64,000 bases of DNA from Anolis sagrei (lineage: Eukaryota; Chordata; Lepidosauria; Squamata; Anolidae). The translations under genes were made by a program, and so were the position numbers. The notes beneath the pieces were generated by a model. It was not told where the DNA came from, searched no databases, and worked only from the letters and a program-made list of their open reading frames with translations. This document shows, piece after piece, positions 9,245 to 19,914 of this stretch (position 1 is its first letter; every line of letters starts with the position of its first letter). Location: assembly GCF_037176765.1 (NCBI RefSeq), contig NC_090034.1, positions 96,510,500 to 96,574,499 of the forward strand. Reading direction: 5' to 3'.

Positions 9245-9966
9245 GCTAATCTGCTGCTGAGTATGCATGCCCAGTGTGGAACACATCTCACCACACTAAA
9301 ACAGTGGATGTGGCTCTTAATGAGACATGTTGCATTATCACAGGGTGTCTGCACCCTATAGCACTGGAGAAATTACACTGTTTGGCCGGTATTGCACCAC
9401 CTGACATCCGCCAGGAAATAGCAACCAATAGTGAAAGGACCAAGGCCGTGACATCTCTGGCCAATCCCCTGTTTGGGTATCAGCCAGCATGCCAATGATT
9501 TAAATCAAGAAATAGTTTTCTAAGACCTACAGAGATACTCGCTGGAACACCTCAGCAAGCGAGAGTCCAAAAGTGGCAGGCTAAAACACAGAACATCAAT
9601 CAATGGCTGATAACAAATGAGAGACTCCCCCCTGGACACAGAGAAAACTGGGCAGCTTGGAAGGTGTTGAACAGACTGTGCTCTGGCACCACGAGATGCA
9701 GAGCCAACCTTAAGAAATGGGGCTACAAAGTGAAATTCACGACATGCGAGTGTGAAGACAGGCAAATCACAGACCACCTATTACAATGCAACCTGAGCCC
9801 TGCCACATGCACAATGGAGGACCTTCTTGCAGCAACATCAGAGGCACTCCAAGTGGCCAGCTACTGGTCAAAGGACATTTAATCAACTACCAAGTTTGCA
9901 AACTATGAGTTTTGTCTGTCTGTTTGTTTTTAATGCAATACAACTGTTTGATTTGCTCCTGAGGCA
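9245..9966 (+). mobile_element. LINE fragment (Jockey/I group, perhaps Vingi), RT C-terminus and 3' end
   Basis: Frames at 9274-9498 and 9664-9882 carry the reverse-transcriptase C-terminal region of a non-LTR element: NETCCIITGCLHP, LEKLHCLAGIAPPDIR, and a Cys-rich CECEDRQITDHLLQC knuckle ending in SYWSKDI. An intervening stop breaks the frame. The 3' UTR ends GCTCCTGAGGCAATAAATAA. A fuller copy lies at 14945-15881 and 19135-19250. Clade placement is from memory. Confidence 0.75.
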
Positions 9967-10600
9967 ATAAATAAATTGAGAGGGAATGTTTAAATGTTCC
10001 TACTTGACTCTAGGAAATGCTTACATGTTGGACTGGGCAACCCATTTTGCTCCCTTGTCCTCCTTCAAGATCAGGCTTTGACAGTTTATCTATTTATATG
10101 TTTATTTTGTTGTTTAATGTGTTGTATTTTAAATAACTTTGCATTGCAATGTGGCACTGCAGTGGCCAAACTGTAAGCTGCTCTGAGTTCCATTCGGGGT
10201 GAGAAGAACAGGATATAAATATAGGACATAAATAAATGAATTAGGGCCATCTTGGTATCCATACTACCTCCTTAAAGCTGAGGTTTTACCCTAGCCATGC
10301 CCATGGATGCATTTTAACATTTTTGTGGATTTTTGATCCACCCCTGGCTGGTCCATTCCTGACTTTTGCACATCCCTTCAGGGAAGGGGCAATCTTTTGG
10401 AGTCCAAAAGCAATTTGTCCTACCTTTAATGTGTCAGATTGATGTCCCCACATTCCTAGCATTGGTTTAGGAATTAAAATCACAAAACAGCAATGGAAGG
10501 TCCATACTTTGCTCACCTCTGCATTAGTATAAGCCAATTCTATCACACCAGAAGCAACTTCCAGTTTCTCAAGTCACTTCTGACACAATAAAAAAAACCT
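9967..10600 (+). other. Unique sequence with an L2 3' end and a SINE tail
   Basis: About 10080-10240 is an L2-type 3' end (GAGTTCCATTCGGGGTGAGAA). About 10535-10591 is a SINE 3' tail (CAGTTTCTCAAGTC then TGACACAATAAAAAA). The rest could be distal SERTAD3 3' UTR or intergenic; no gene is seen. Confidence 0.5.
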
Positions 10601-11324
10601 CTGGTCAGTTAGTGCCTGGGCTGAGATGTCCCCCACACATCCCCTAAACTTGGCTTCTCTTGAGGCTTCTGATTTCTTCATAGAAGTGTTATTTCTGTGC
10701 AATATTAAACTGCCACTTTATACACTGTTGTGCCATGTTTGTTGCATTGTGTCATGTTTGCTATTAGCCCTGATGAATCTCTATATGAGGAGACGAGAAA
10801 TAAAGGAAATAAATAGATATGCACTAGGATTTGGTTTTTGCTTGGCTTTGTAATGGTCTTCCATTCCGTATTAGTATTTACACTAATTTTCATTTGGTGC
10901 AAGTACACCTAAAACCTTTTGTAATCAGCGTTCCTAGAGATTATCCATCTCTTGCTTGTATCTTAATCTTTTATATAACATTTAACTTATTAACATTTAC
11001 TAATAGATTTTTTAAAATATAAAATAAAACTCCCATGTTATCCTCCCCATCATCCGCTATATTGTTATCTTTAGACATGTCCACAATTCTCTTAATTTTT
11101 TTATAATATATGTATAGGCTTTATCCTTTCTTACCCATTCAATATATTTGTTTGTTTTTTTAATTTCCTCTGTTTTATCCTCTTACGTCTCCTCCTTCGT
11201 TAGATTTGTCATAATTTGGAATTGAGTCTGTTCATATAAGCAATTGCTCCAGTAACTGTGTTGCCAATACAACTGCTTGATATTATGTACTGAAGTTCTT
11301 TGTTATTATTTGCCTACAGTTTCT
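10601..11324. other. No gene recognised
   Basis: Unique, increasingly AT-rich sequence. AATAAA hexamers at about 10798 and 10807 could be poly(A) signals for SERTAD3, but nothing else supports this. Confidence 0.4.
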
Positions 11325-11390
11325 AAAAATAACAACAACAACAACTTTCGCTACTGGTTGTTGTTGTTGTTATTATTTCCCTACTGTTTC

Positions 11391-11436
<46 letters not shown>

Positions 11437-11730
11437 TTTCGCTACTGGTTGTTGTTATCATTATTATTTCCCTACTGTTTTTAATAATAATAATAACTTT
11501 ATTTCCCTACTATTTCTAATAATAATAATATTTCCCTACTATTTCTTCTTCTTCTTATTATTATTATTTTATTTCCCTATGGTTTCTAATAATAATAATA
11601 ATAACTTTATTTCCCTACTGTTTCTAATAATAATAACAACTCTATTTCCCTATGGTTTCTATTAATAGTAATAACAACTATTTCCCTACTGTTTCTAATA
11701 AAAATAATAGCTTTATTTCCCTACTGTGAC

Positions 11731-11770
<40 letters not shown>

Positions 11771-11860
11771 TCTATTTCTCTACTGTTAATAATAACTTTA
11801 TTTCCCTACTGTTTCTAATAATAATAATGACTTTATTCTTATGTGCCGACATTGAACATT
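11325..11860. repeat. Composite TAA microsatellite and CTTTATTTCCCTACTGTTTC minisatellite
   Basis: About ten units alternate a (TAA)n run of variable length with a conserved spacer of the form ACTTTATTTCCCTACTGTTTC. Unit length varies because the TAA runs vary. Confidence 0.85.
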
Positions 11861-12253
11861 GTTCAATAATATGTATGTTTATGTGCATTTCTATGTACGT
11901 ATGTATAACTTTTTTTGTTTTTCATTCTGGTAGAAACGCAAATGTAAAAATAAAGCTATTTAATAACTAAAAATGAACACAGTTTAAAGTAAGTTAAAAT
12001 ACTGGCATATAATTGCAACTTGTGTCTCTGTGTTGGTTTTTCTGCTTTAAACTGGATTATATGAGTCTGCACTGCCAAATAATCTGGGATAAACAGAAAA
12101 CCTGGGATCTGATTCTGGGATATAGGGCCTGTCTGTAGTTTATAGCCTAAGCTTTTTGTTTGCTTGGTGACTTGCCCATATTTTCAGTTTCATTTCTGGC
12201 TTCAAGTCATTCTGCTTTTCTTTAAATCATCTGCAATTTGTTTGAGCTTAGTT
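11861..12253. other. Unique sequence with a MITE half
   Basis: No gene. About 12045-12130 matches the CCATATAATCCAGTTCAAAG MITE family in degenerate form. Confidence 0.4.
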
Positions 12254-13116
12254 ACCATATATACTCGAGTATAAGCTGTCCCGAATATAAGCCAAGGAAC
12301 CTAATTTTACCACAAGAAACTGGGGAAATAAATTGATTTGAGTATAAGCTGAGGGTGAGAAATGCAGCTAATAATGATCAATACTAATAATGATCAATAG
12401 ATTAAATGTTTTTGAGTATTTACATAAAACTGTAATTTAAGACAAGACTGTCTAACTGTGATTAAACCATTATTCTAACCTCCTTCAATGTAAATGTGCT
12501 TACGTATCGTTCCAATAATAGAGTAAAATAATAAATGTAATAAAAACAATAGAGTAAATAATGGAAAATTAATAAGAGTAATAATAGAGTAAAATAATAC
12601 ATATAATAACAATAGTAGAGTAAAATAATAACTAATAAAACCAATAATAATTAAGTTATAATAAATATTATAATAATAGAGTAAAATAATAAATATAATA
12701 AAAACAATAATAGAGTAAAAATGGAAATTGAATAATAACAGTAATAATGGAGTAAAATAATACATATAACAATAATAGAGTAAAATAATAAATGTAATGA
12801 AACCAATAATAAATAGATTAAAATAAATTTAATAATAGAATAAAATAATAAATGTTATACAAATAATAGTACAGTAAAATAATGTAATAATAATAATAAT
12901 AATGTAAAATAATAAATGTAATAAAAATAATAGAGTAAATAATGGTAATTTAATAATAAGAGTAATAATGGAGTAAAATAATACATATAATAACAATAGT
13001 AGAGTAAAATAATAAATGTAATAAAACCAATAATAAATAGATTAAAATAAATATTATAATAATAGAGTGAAATAATAAATGTAATACAAATAATAGTACA
13101 CAAAAATAATGTAAAT

Positions 13117-13150
<34 letters not shown>

Positions 13151-13437
13151 GAGTAAAATAATGTAATAAAATAATAATAGAATAAGTAATGGAAATTTAA
13201 TAATAGTAATAATAGAGTAAAATAATAATAATATAATAATATAGTAAAATAATAAATGTAATAAAACTAATAATAAATAGATTAAAATAAATATAATAAT
13301 AAATAGAGTAAAATGATAAATGTAATACAAATAGTACAGTAAATGTAATAATAGTAATAGAGTAAAATAATAAATGTAATACAAATAATACTAATAACAG
13401 AGTAAAATAATAAATAACCTTTTTTAATATTCGAGTA
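12254..13437. mobile_element. DNA-transposon-like repeat, left part, with AT-rich minisatellite
   Basis: The left end carries the palindrome TATACTCGAGTATAAGC, repeated internally as GAATATAAGCC. It leads into about 920 bp of a degenerate tandem repeat (AATAATAGAGTAAAATAATAAATGTAA permutations, 12505-13425). The matching right end, GCTTATACTCGAGTATATAC, is at 19441-19465. The intervening LINEs were therefore probably inserted into one element. Family unknown to me. Confidence 0.6.
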
Positions 13438-13976
13438 TAAAACTTTGCTTCTTCCAGCACGCTGACATTTGTCCGCTTGTCTTCCCAAGAGATTTGCAGG
13501 ATTTTTCAGAGACAACGCTGATGGAATCATTTCAGGAGTTGCATGTGACCTCTGTAGACTATCCATGTCTCGCAGGCGTATAGCAGCATTGGGAGGACAA
13601 TAGCTTTATAAACAAGCACCTTGGTATCCCTATGGATGTCCCGGTCCTCAAACACTCTCTGCTTCATTTGGAAAAATGCTGCACTCACAGAGCTCAAGCG
13701 GTGTTGTATTTCGGTGTCAATGTTGACTTTTGTGGAGAGGTGGCTGCCAAAGTAGCGGAAATGGTCAACATTTTCTAATATTACACAATTAAGCTGCATT
13801 TCTGGCATTGCTGATGGGTTGGTTGGTGACTGCTGGAAGAGCACTTTGGTTTTCTCGATGTTCAGTGACAGGCTGAGCTTCTCATATGCTTCTGCGAAGG
13901 TGTTTAGAGTGGCTTGTAGGTCTTCTTCTGAATGCGCACAGACAACGTTGTCATCAGCATAATATAACAGTCGGTA
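13438..13976 (-). mobile_element. LINE reverse-transcriptase fragment, family uncertain
   Basis: The minus-strand frame 13527-14090 contains the catalytic YADDNVVCAHSEEDLQ motif, then LNIEKTKVLFQQSP, FRYFGSHLSTKVNIDTEI and LYACETWIVYRGH. These are the RT and thumb motifs of a non-LTR element of RTE-like aspect. The 5' side is cut off just upstream of YADD by a MITE half. Not a host gene. Confidence 0.75.
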
Positions 13977-14690
13977 GGCTGTTAGGAATTGTAGGAGTTG
14001 AAGTCCAAAACACCTGGAGGGCCAAAGTTGGCCCAATCCTGGTTTCGATGTAAAGAGAAGCTTCTTTCCCAGAGGTAAAAAGTGAATCAAGAGATGCTTG
14101 TTATGGGAAGGAATTGTGGAGAAGTCCCAGATATTTCAGGTTTAAATGTATTGTCCCCCTAAGCAGGAAGAATCGATGCTTAATTGTTACAAAACCGTCC
14201 CATTTGCTTCCTCGTAGTTTAAAAAAAATACTTGAATATATTTACTAGTGACGTTGAGGCAGGAGCTAAATAAAGGCTGCTTGTCTTCTGCTTAGGCAGC
14301 CAGTGACAACTGAAAATAGCAGCAGACGTTGCTCGGGGCCCAGGATGGAGAGAGAGTAAAGAGAGTGTGTGTGCATTAGTTATTTTCAGATTTTTAGGAA
14401 AGGGAAGTGTTTTCCATGCAAAGCTTTCCTCATATGAACTCCTCAAAAGCACCCAGTTGGGTCCCTTACTGACTATGTTTATGGCAAACCAAGGAATTCC
14501 TTTCTGCACCAGTCTCTTCCTGGAGAGTTTTCCTTGACATGGATCCCATCTACACTGTCCATTTAATGCAGTTCAAAGCTGACTTCAAATTGCGGCAACC
14601 AGACAATAAATGCCCACCAAGGCAAGCCCTTAATATGCATCAGTGCTCCCTTCAGGTGGTACCCAAGTTATGAGGTTTGTTCTTAAGTTG
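13977..14690. other. MITE half and unique sequence
   Basis: 13977-14040 is half of the palindromic MITE (GTCCAAAACACCTGGAGGGCC). The rest, including frames up to 96 codons, is unrecognised. A short MITE scrap lies near 14545. Confidence 0.4.
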
Positions 14691-14824
14691 AATTTGTATG
14701 TACGTAGGAACAAGTACATCTTTGAAGTATAACTCCAGCCAAATACACACACACAACATTTATATGCCGCCCATCTCACCCCGAAGGGGACTCAGAGCAG
14801 CTTACAAGATATATATATATACAC

Positions 14825-14858
<34 letters not shown>

Positions 14859-14944
14859 TATACATATAATATATTATATTATTAGTATAGTACAATATCA
14901 GTATTAAATATTACTATATTGTACTATATCATTATATTGTAATG
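14691..14944. repeat. L2 3' end (minus) with TA/CA microsatellites
   Basis: CACCCCGAAGGGGACTC at about 14778 is a minus-strand L2 tail. It is followed by TATATA/(CA)n at 14808-14870 and AT-rich sequence. Confidence 0.6.
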
Positions 14945-15881
14945 CTGGTCGCTTCTGTTACAGGGAAAACCAGCTGATCCCCAACTCATCCAAAACACAG
15001 ACATGTGCCTTTCATCTCAAGAACAGAGAAGCATCCCAAGCTCTGAAGTTCACCTGGGAAGGAATCCCACTGGATCATTGCACTGCACCCAAATACCTGG
15101 GAGTCACTCTGGACCGTGCTCTTACCTACAAGAAGCACTGCCTGAACATCAAGCAAAAAGTGGGTGCTAGAAACAATAACATACAAAAGCTGACTGGCAC
15201 AACCTGGGGATCACAACCAGATACAATGAAGACATCTGCCCTTGCGCTGTGCTACTCTGCTGCTGAGTATGCATGCCCAGTGTGGAACACATCTCACCAC
15301 GCTAAAACAGTGGATGTGGCTTGTAATGAGACATGCCGCATTATCACTGGGTGTCTGCGCCCTACACCACTGGAGAAATTACACTGCTTAGCCGGTATTG
15401 CACCACCTGACATCCGCTTGGGAAGTAGCAGCCAATAGTGAAAGGACCAAGGCAGAGACATCTCCAGCTCATCACTTGTTTGGGTATCAGCCAGCACGTC
15501 AACGACTTAAATCTAGACATAGTTTTCTAAGATCTACAGAGACACTCGCTGGAACACCTCAGCAAGCGAGAGTTCAAAAGTGGCAGGCTCAAACCCAGAA
15601 CCTCAATCAATGGCTGATATCAAGTGAGGGACTCCCCCCTGGGCACACAGAGGACTGGGCGACTTGGAAGGCGCTGAACAGACTGCGCTCTGGCACCACG
15701 AGATGCAGAGCCAACCTCAAGAAATGGGGCTACAAAGTGGAATCCTCGACATGCGAGTGTGGAGAAGAGCAAACCACTGACAACCTATTACAATGCAGCC
15801 TGAGTCCTGCCACATGCACAATGGAGGACCTTCTTGCAGCAACACCAGAGGCACTCCAAGTGGCAAACTACTGGTCAAAGG
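14945..15881 (+). mobile_element. LINE (Jockey/I group, perhaps Vingi), 5' part of a split copy
   Basis: Reverse-transcriptase C-terminal coding: KYLGVTLDRALTYKKH, then AEYACPVWNTSHHAKTVDVA, NETCRIITGCLRP, LHCLAGIAPPDIR, and a CECGEEQTTDNLLQC Cys-rich knuckle. It is interrupted at 15881 by a younger L2. The 3' continuation, with ACATTTAATCAACTACC, resumes at 19140. The related copy at 9245-9966 shows the uninterrupted join. Confidence 0.8.
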
Positions 15882-15895
15882 GAGAAGCGCAACAG

Positions 15896-16654
15896 AGTCT
15901 TTGCGACCCTGGAAAAGGTGGGTAGTGGTAGGCTCCTTGGCAGCCCCCTTGGTCTTAAGGTCCTGTTGATTAATGCCAGATCCGTTAATGGTAAGACCGC
16001 GGCCATCCAGGACTTGATCCTGGATGAGAGGGCGGATCTGGCATGCATTACCGAGACCTGGTTGGACGAGGTGGGGGGTGTAAACCTTTCCCAGCTGTGT
16101 CCTCCAGGTTTTGGAGTGCATCAACAGGCCAGACAAGGGGGGCGGGGAGGAGGGGTCGCAGTGGTCTTCCGGCAATCCATCGCCGTGACCAGATGCGTTG
16201 TCCCGCAAGCTTCTGGGTTTGAGTGCGTCCACTTGAAGGTGGGGAGCCGTGACAGTGTGGGGTTCCTGCTGGTGTATCGTCCACCCCGAGATCCGGCAGC
16301 TTCCCTGTCTGAGTTAGCGGAGGTGGTCTCTAATTCGGCCTTGGTCTCCCAGCGCCTGGTGGTGCTGGGAGACTTTAACATCCACGCCGAGACCACTTTA
16401 TCTGGCGCAGCTCAGGACTTTATGGCCACCATGACGGCCATAGGACTGTCACAGATAATATCCGGCCCCACGCATCAAGCTGGGCACACTCTCGACCTTG
16501 TCTTTGTGGCGGACGATGAATTGATCAGAGTGGAAGATCAAAACATCCTTCCAGTGTCATGGTCTGACCATCATCTGATCACATTTAGACTTACTGCGAC
16601 CCTAAACCTCCGCAGGGGTGGAGGAAAATTAAGATGGTCCGCCCTAGGAGACTG
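15896..16654 (+). CDS. L2 ORF2, endonuclease domain
   Basis: The frame runs open from inside the L2 to a stop at 16653-16655. It has the ordered apurinic/apyrimidinic endonuclease motifs: INARSVNGK (catalytic Asn), TETWLDE (Glu), GRGGGVAVVFR, LGDFNIHAE (Asp/Asn) and WSDHHLITF (His). It nicks target DNA for target-primed reverse transcription. No start codon is evident within the element; an upstream ATG at 15834 lies in the host LINE. A change of frame near 16650 separates it from the reverse-transcriptase frame, whereas L2 elements normally have one continuous ORF2. Confidence 0.85.
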
Positions 16655-18778
16655 ATGGATCCGGACGGATTCCTGAGGAATCTTAGGGTTCTTCCTGCCT
16701 TGGAGCCTGGCGATTCTATCGACGCCTTGGTAACTCTCTATAACGGGGAGATGGCCAGGGCGTTAGATACGATCGCACCCGAACGCCCCATCTCGTTGCG
16801 TCGTGACAGGCCATCTCCTTGGTTCACCGAGGAGCTGGCTGTGATGAAGCATACGAGAAGGGGGCTAGAGCGCAAATGGAGGAAATCTCGAGATGTATCT
16901 GATCGAACACGGGCTAGAGCCTCTCTTAAGGCATACTCCGTGGCCATACGGGCGGCCAGGAAGTCATTCACGACCGCTCGTATAGCATCTGCAGCAAATA
17001 GATCATCGGAGCTGTTTCGGGTCGTGGGAGAACTCCTCCACCCACCTGCGGTGGAGGAGGTCCCTGACGACCCCGCAGCTCGGTGTCGCGATTTCGCACA
17101 CCATTTTGCAGATAAAGTCGCCCAGATACGTCTCGAGCTCGACTCCAATTCCATCGCAGTGCCAGGAGAGGTGACGGAGGCACCTGCTTGTCCAATTTTG
17201 TGGGATTCTTTTAGGCTTGTTCTTCCTGAAACCGTGGAGGAGATTCTTGGGGCTGTGAGAGCGACCACTTCATCTCTAGACCCATGCCCATCTTGGCTCA
17301 TTAAATCAGCCAGAGGGGGGTTGCTTGATTGGTTTGTACTGATTGTCAACGCATCGCTGGAGCAAGGAATTTTTCCATCCAATTTGAAGCAGGCCGTGGT
17401 CCGTCCACTTATCAAAAAAGCTTCCCTTGACTCCACGGTGCTGAATAACTACAGGCCGATCTCCAACCTCCCCTTTTTGGGTAAGGTGCTGGAGAGGGTG
17501 GTCGCCTCTCAGCTTCAGGGTTTCCTGGACGATACCAACTACCTAGATCAGTCACAGTCTGGTTTCAGGCCTGGTCATGGCACCGAGACAGCCTTGGTCG
17601 CCTTGGTGGATGACCTCCGCAGAGAGCTGGACAGGGGGAGTGTGACCCTGCTGGTTCTCTTGGACATCTCAGCGGCTTTCGATACCATCGATCATGGTAT
17701 CCTTCTGGGTCGTCTCTCCGGGATGGGCCTTGGGGGCACGGTTCTGTCGTGGCTCCAGTCCTTCCTGGAGGGACGAACTCAGATGGTGAAGCTGGGAGAC
17801 GCCTGCTCTGACCCCTGGCCTTTGACCTGTGGGGTCCCGCAAGGCTCTATTCTGTCGCCCATGCTTTTTAACATCTACATGAAACCGCTGGGAGAGGTCA
17901 TCCGGAGTTTTGGAGTTGGGTGCCATCTCTACGCGGATGACACACAACTCTACTACTCCTTTCCACCTAATTCCAAGGAGGCTTCTCGGGTGCTGGACGA
18001 GTGCCTGGCCGCTGTGTCGATCTGGATGAGGAAGAACAAGCTGAAGATCAATCCCGATAAGACAGAGGTCCTCCTGGTCGATCGCAAACCAGATCGGGGT
18101 ATAGGGTGGTCACCTGTGTTGGACGGGGTTACACTCCCCCTGAAGCCACAGGTCCGCAGTTTGGGTGTCCTCCTGGATTCTTCGCTTACACTTGAGGCCC
18201 AGGTGTCGGCGGTATCCGGGAGGGCCTTTGCACAACTGAGACTTGTGCGCCAGCTGCGACCGTACCTCGTGAAGGCGGATCTGGCCGGGGTGGTCCACGC
18301 CTTGGTCACCTCTAGAATGGATTACTGCAATGCGCTCTACGTGGGGCTGCCCTTGAAGACGGCTCGGAAACTTCAATTGGTCCAGCGGGCAGCAGCCAGG
18401 ATGCTAACTGGAGCTCATTATCAAGAGAGGTCAACCCTCTTGTTCAAGGAGCTCCACTGGCTGCCATTTATTTTCCGAGCCCAATTCAAGGTGCAGGTGC
18501 TCACCTACAAAGCCCTGAACGGTTTGGGACCACCCTACCTGCGTGACCGCATCACCATCTACGAACCCACACGCTCGCTCCGGTCATCTGGGGAGGCCCT
18601 GCTCGTGATCCCACCCACGTCGCAAGCGCGCTTGGTGGGGACACGTGACAGGGCCTTCTCTGTGGCGGCCCCCCGACTTTGGAACGCCCTCCCAAAAGAG
18701 CTCAGACAAGCCCCCACTCTAGCCGTCTTCAGAAGGAACCTAAAAACTTGGCTGTTCCGTTGTGCCTTCCCAGACTAG
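16634..18778 (+). CDS. L2 ORF2, reverse transcriptase domain
   Basis: An uninterrupted 714-codon frame. The RT motifs occur in order: NNYRPISNLPFLGKVLERV, DQSQSGFRPGHGTETALVAL, LLDISAAFDTIDHGILLGRL (catalytic Asp), GVPQGSILSPMLFNIYM, and YADDTQLYYS with the tyrosine at residue 433. INPDKTEVLLVDRK and the thumb region follow. The C-terminal part (LHWLPFIFRAQFKVQVLTYK ... TWLFRCAFPD) recurs as relics at 38240-39060 and 41740-42040. The first 20 or so residues probably overlap the endonuclease frame at the frameshift rather than mark a true start. The intact length suggests a recent insertion. Confidence 0.92.
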   Translation: MVRPRRLMDPDGFLRNLRVLPALEPGDSIDALVTLYNGEMARALDTIAPERPISLRRDRPSPWFTEELAVMKHTRRGLERKWRKSRDVSDRTRARASLKAYSVAIRAARKSFTTARIASAANRSSELFRVVGELLHPPAVEEVPDDPAARCRDFAHHFADKVAQIRLELDSNSIAVPGEVTEAPACPILWDSFRLVLPETVEEILGAVRATTSSLDPCPSWLIKSARGGLLDWFVLIVNASLEQGIFPSNLKQAVVRPLIKKASLDSTVLNNYRPISNLPFLGKVLERVVASQLQGFLDDTNYLDQSQSGFRPGHGTETALVALVDDLRRELDRGSVTLLVLLDISAAFDTIDHGILLGRLSGMGLGGTVLSWLQSFLEGRTQMVKLGDACSDPWPLTCGVPQGSILSPMLFNIYMKPLGEVIRSFGVGCHLYADDTQLYYSFPPNSKEASRVLDECLAAVSIWMRKNKLKINPDKTEVLLVDRKPDRGIGWSPVLDGVTLPLKPQVRSLGVLLDSSLTLEAQVSAVSGRAFAQLRLVRQLRPYLVKADLAGVVHALVTSRMDYCNALYVGLPLKTARKLQLVQRAAARMLTGAHYQERSTLLFKELHWLPFIFRAQFKVQVLTYKALNGLGPPYLRDRITIYEPTRSLRSSGEALLVIPPTSQARLVGTRDRAFSVAAPRLWNALPKELRQAPTLAVFRRNLKTWLFRCAFPD

Positions 18779-19134
18779 GAATCCCCACCCAAGCCCTAGT
18801 AGCACCTTAGCATAACAAATTGTCACTGCACATCGCACTTTTAACCCTACGTGCCTCCTGCCATTCAGCACTTTTAACCCTTGTACCCCAGTGCGCCGGC
18901 CGAACCAGTTTTTAATAATGTCCTGATGTACTGTCTTTGTTGTTATTCTGCTTATTGCTTGATTTGCTTAGTATTGTGGTGTTATATTATTTTGCTTATT
19001 GTTTGATTTGCCTTGTTGTTGTGATGTTATACTTTCTACTGTATTGTGTTGAGGCTTCGGCCTGTGTGAGCCGCATCGAGTCCTCCGGGAGATGCTAGCG
19101 GGGTACAAATAAAGTTAATAATAATAATAATAAT

Positions 19135-19255
19135 AAAGGACATTTAATCAACTACCAAACTCACAAATTGTGTATTCTGTCTGTTTGTTTGCTTTGTTCT
19201 GTTAGAAATGTAATATAATATGACTGGTTGTCCTGACACGACAAATAAAATTATA
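19135..19255 (+). mobile_element. LINE 3' end (continuation of 14945-15881)
   Basis: Starts with the duplicated AAAGG, continues ACATTTAATCAACTACC and ends TGTCCTGACACGACAAATAAA. The same end occurs at 9880-9966 and 45603-45712. Confidence 0.85.
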
Positions 19256-19465
19256 TTGTAATATTGGTAATATTACATGTAATATAAAATATATAATTAT
19301 AATATTGCATTATTTTTATTAGTATTACATTGTATTACATTATAATATTATAAATAATAACCTAGTAAAATAATAAATAATTTTGACTTGAGTATAAGCT
19401 GAGGGGGGCTTTTTCAGACTTAAAAAAATGGCTGAAATCCCCGGCTTATACTCGAGTATATACGA
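19256..19465. mobile_element. Right end of the TATACTCGAGTATA DNA-transposon-like repeat
   Basis: AT-rich sequence with AATAATAACCTAGTAAAATA resumes the minisatellite of 12505-13425. A GAGTATAAGCTGAGG segment and the terminal palindrome CTTATACTCGAGTATATAC follow. Confidence 0.6.
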
Positions 19466-19914
19466 TCTCTCTCTCTTAGTTTTGGATTCCTTTTGTTTTG
19501 AATTTATTCCTTTAGGATGTTGACCAATTAGCTGTGGATAGGGCTGTTTAAAGAGGAGCCGAAATCCAAGACCCATTTAATGAATGGGATTTTCATGGAT
19601 GTCAATCACCCACTGAGTCCTGTTTGGGGCTGCTAGAATAGACCTGCTAAAGGTGTGTCTACACTGTAGAATTAATGCAGTTCAATACCACTTTAGCTGT
19701 CCTATGCTATGGAAAACTTGGGAGTTGCTTCGCAAGATCATTACCTTTGTCTCACCAAACTACATCTTCCAGGAGTCTATAATATCAAGCCATGGCAGTT
19801 AAAGTGGTATCAAACTGCATTAATTCTACAGTGTAGACGTGCCTTTAGCAGATTTAGTCTAGCTGGTTGGATTTAGGGCAGTTATGGCAGCATCACAGCA
19901 TTTTTAGTTGACTT
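19466..19914. other. Unique sequence and a palindromic MITE
   Basis: 19653-19845 is a whole TCTACACTGTAGAATTAATG-type MITE with inverted halves, ending TTCTACAGTGTAGACG. The flanks are unique. Confidence 0.6.

Larger units (their letters stand above)
15882..19134 (+). mobile_element. L2-clade LINE, nearly intact, nested in another LINE
   Basis: A 3.25-kb insertion flanked by the 5-bp direct repeat AAAGG (15877-15881 and 19135-19139). It encodes an apurinic-type endonuclease and a reverse transcriptase, followed by a 3' UTR of about 340 bp. That UTR ends in the L2-type GCATCGAGTCCTCCGGGAGA segment, AAATAAAG and (AAT)n. The 5' end begins shortly before the endonuclease, so the copy is probably 5'-truncated. 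Confidence 0.9.

Noticed and set aside
15160-15925. Cys-rich protein frame that might be a host zinc-finger gene
   Set aside because: The CECGEEQTTDNLLQC knuckle follows reverse-transcriptase sequence and recurs at 9.7 kb; it is LINE coding sequence.
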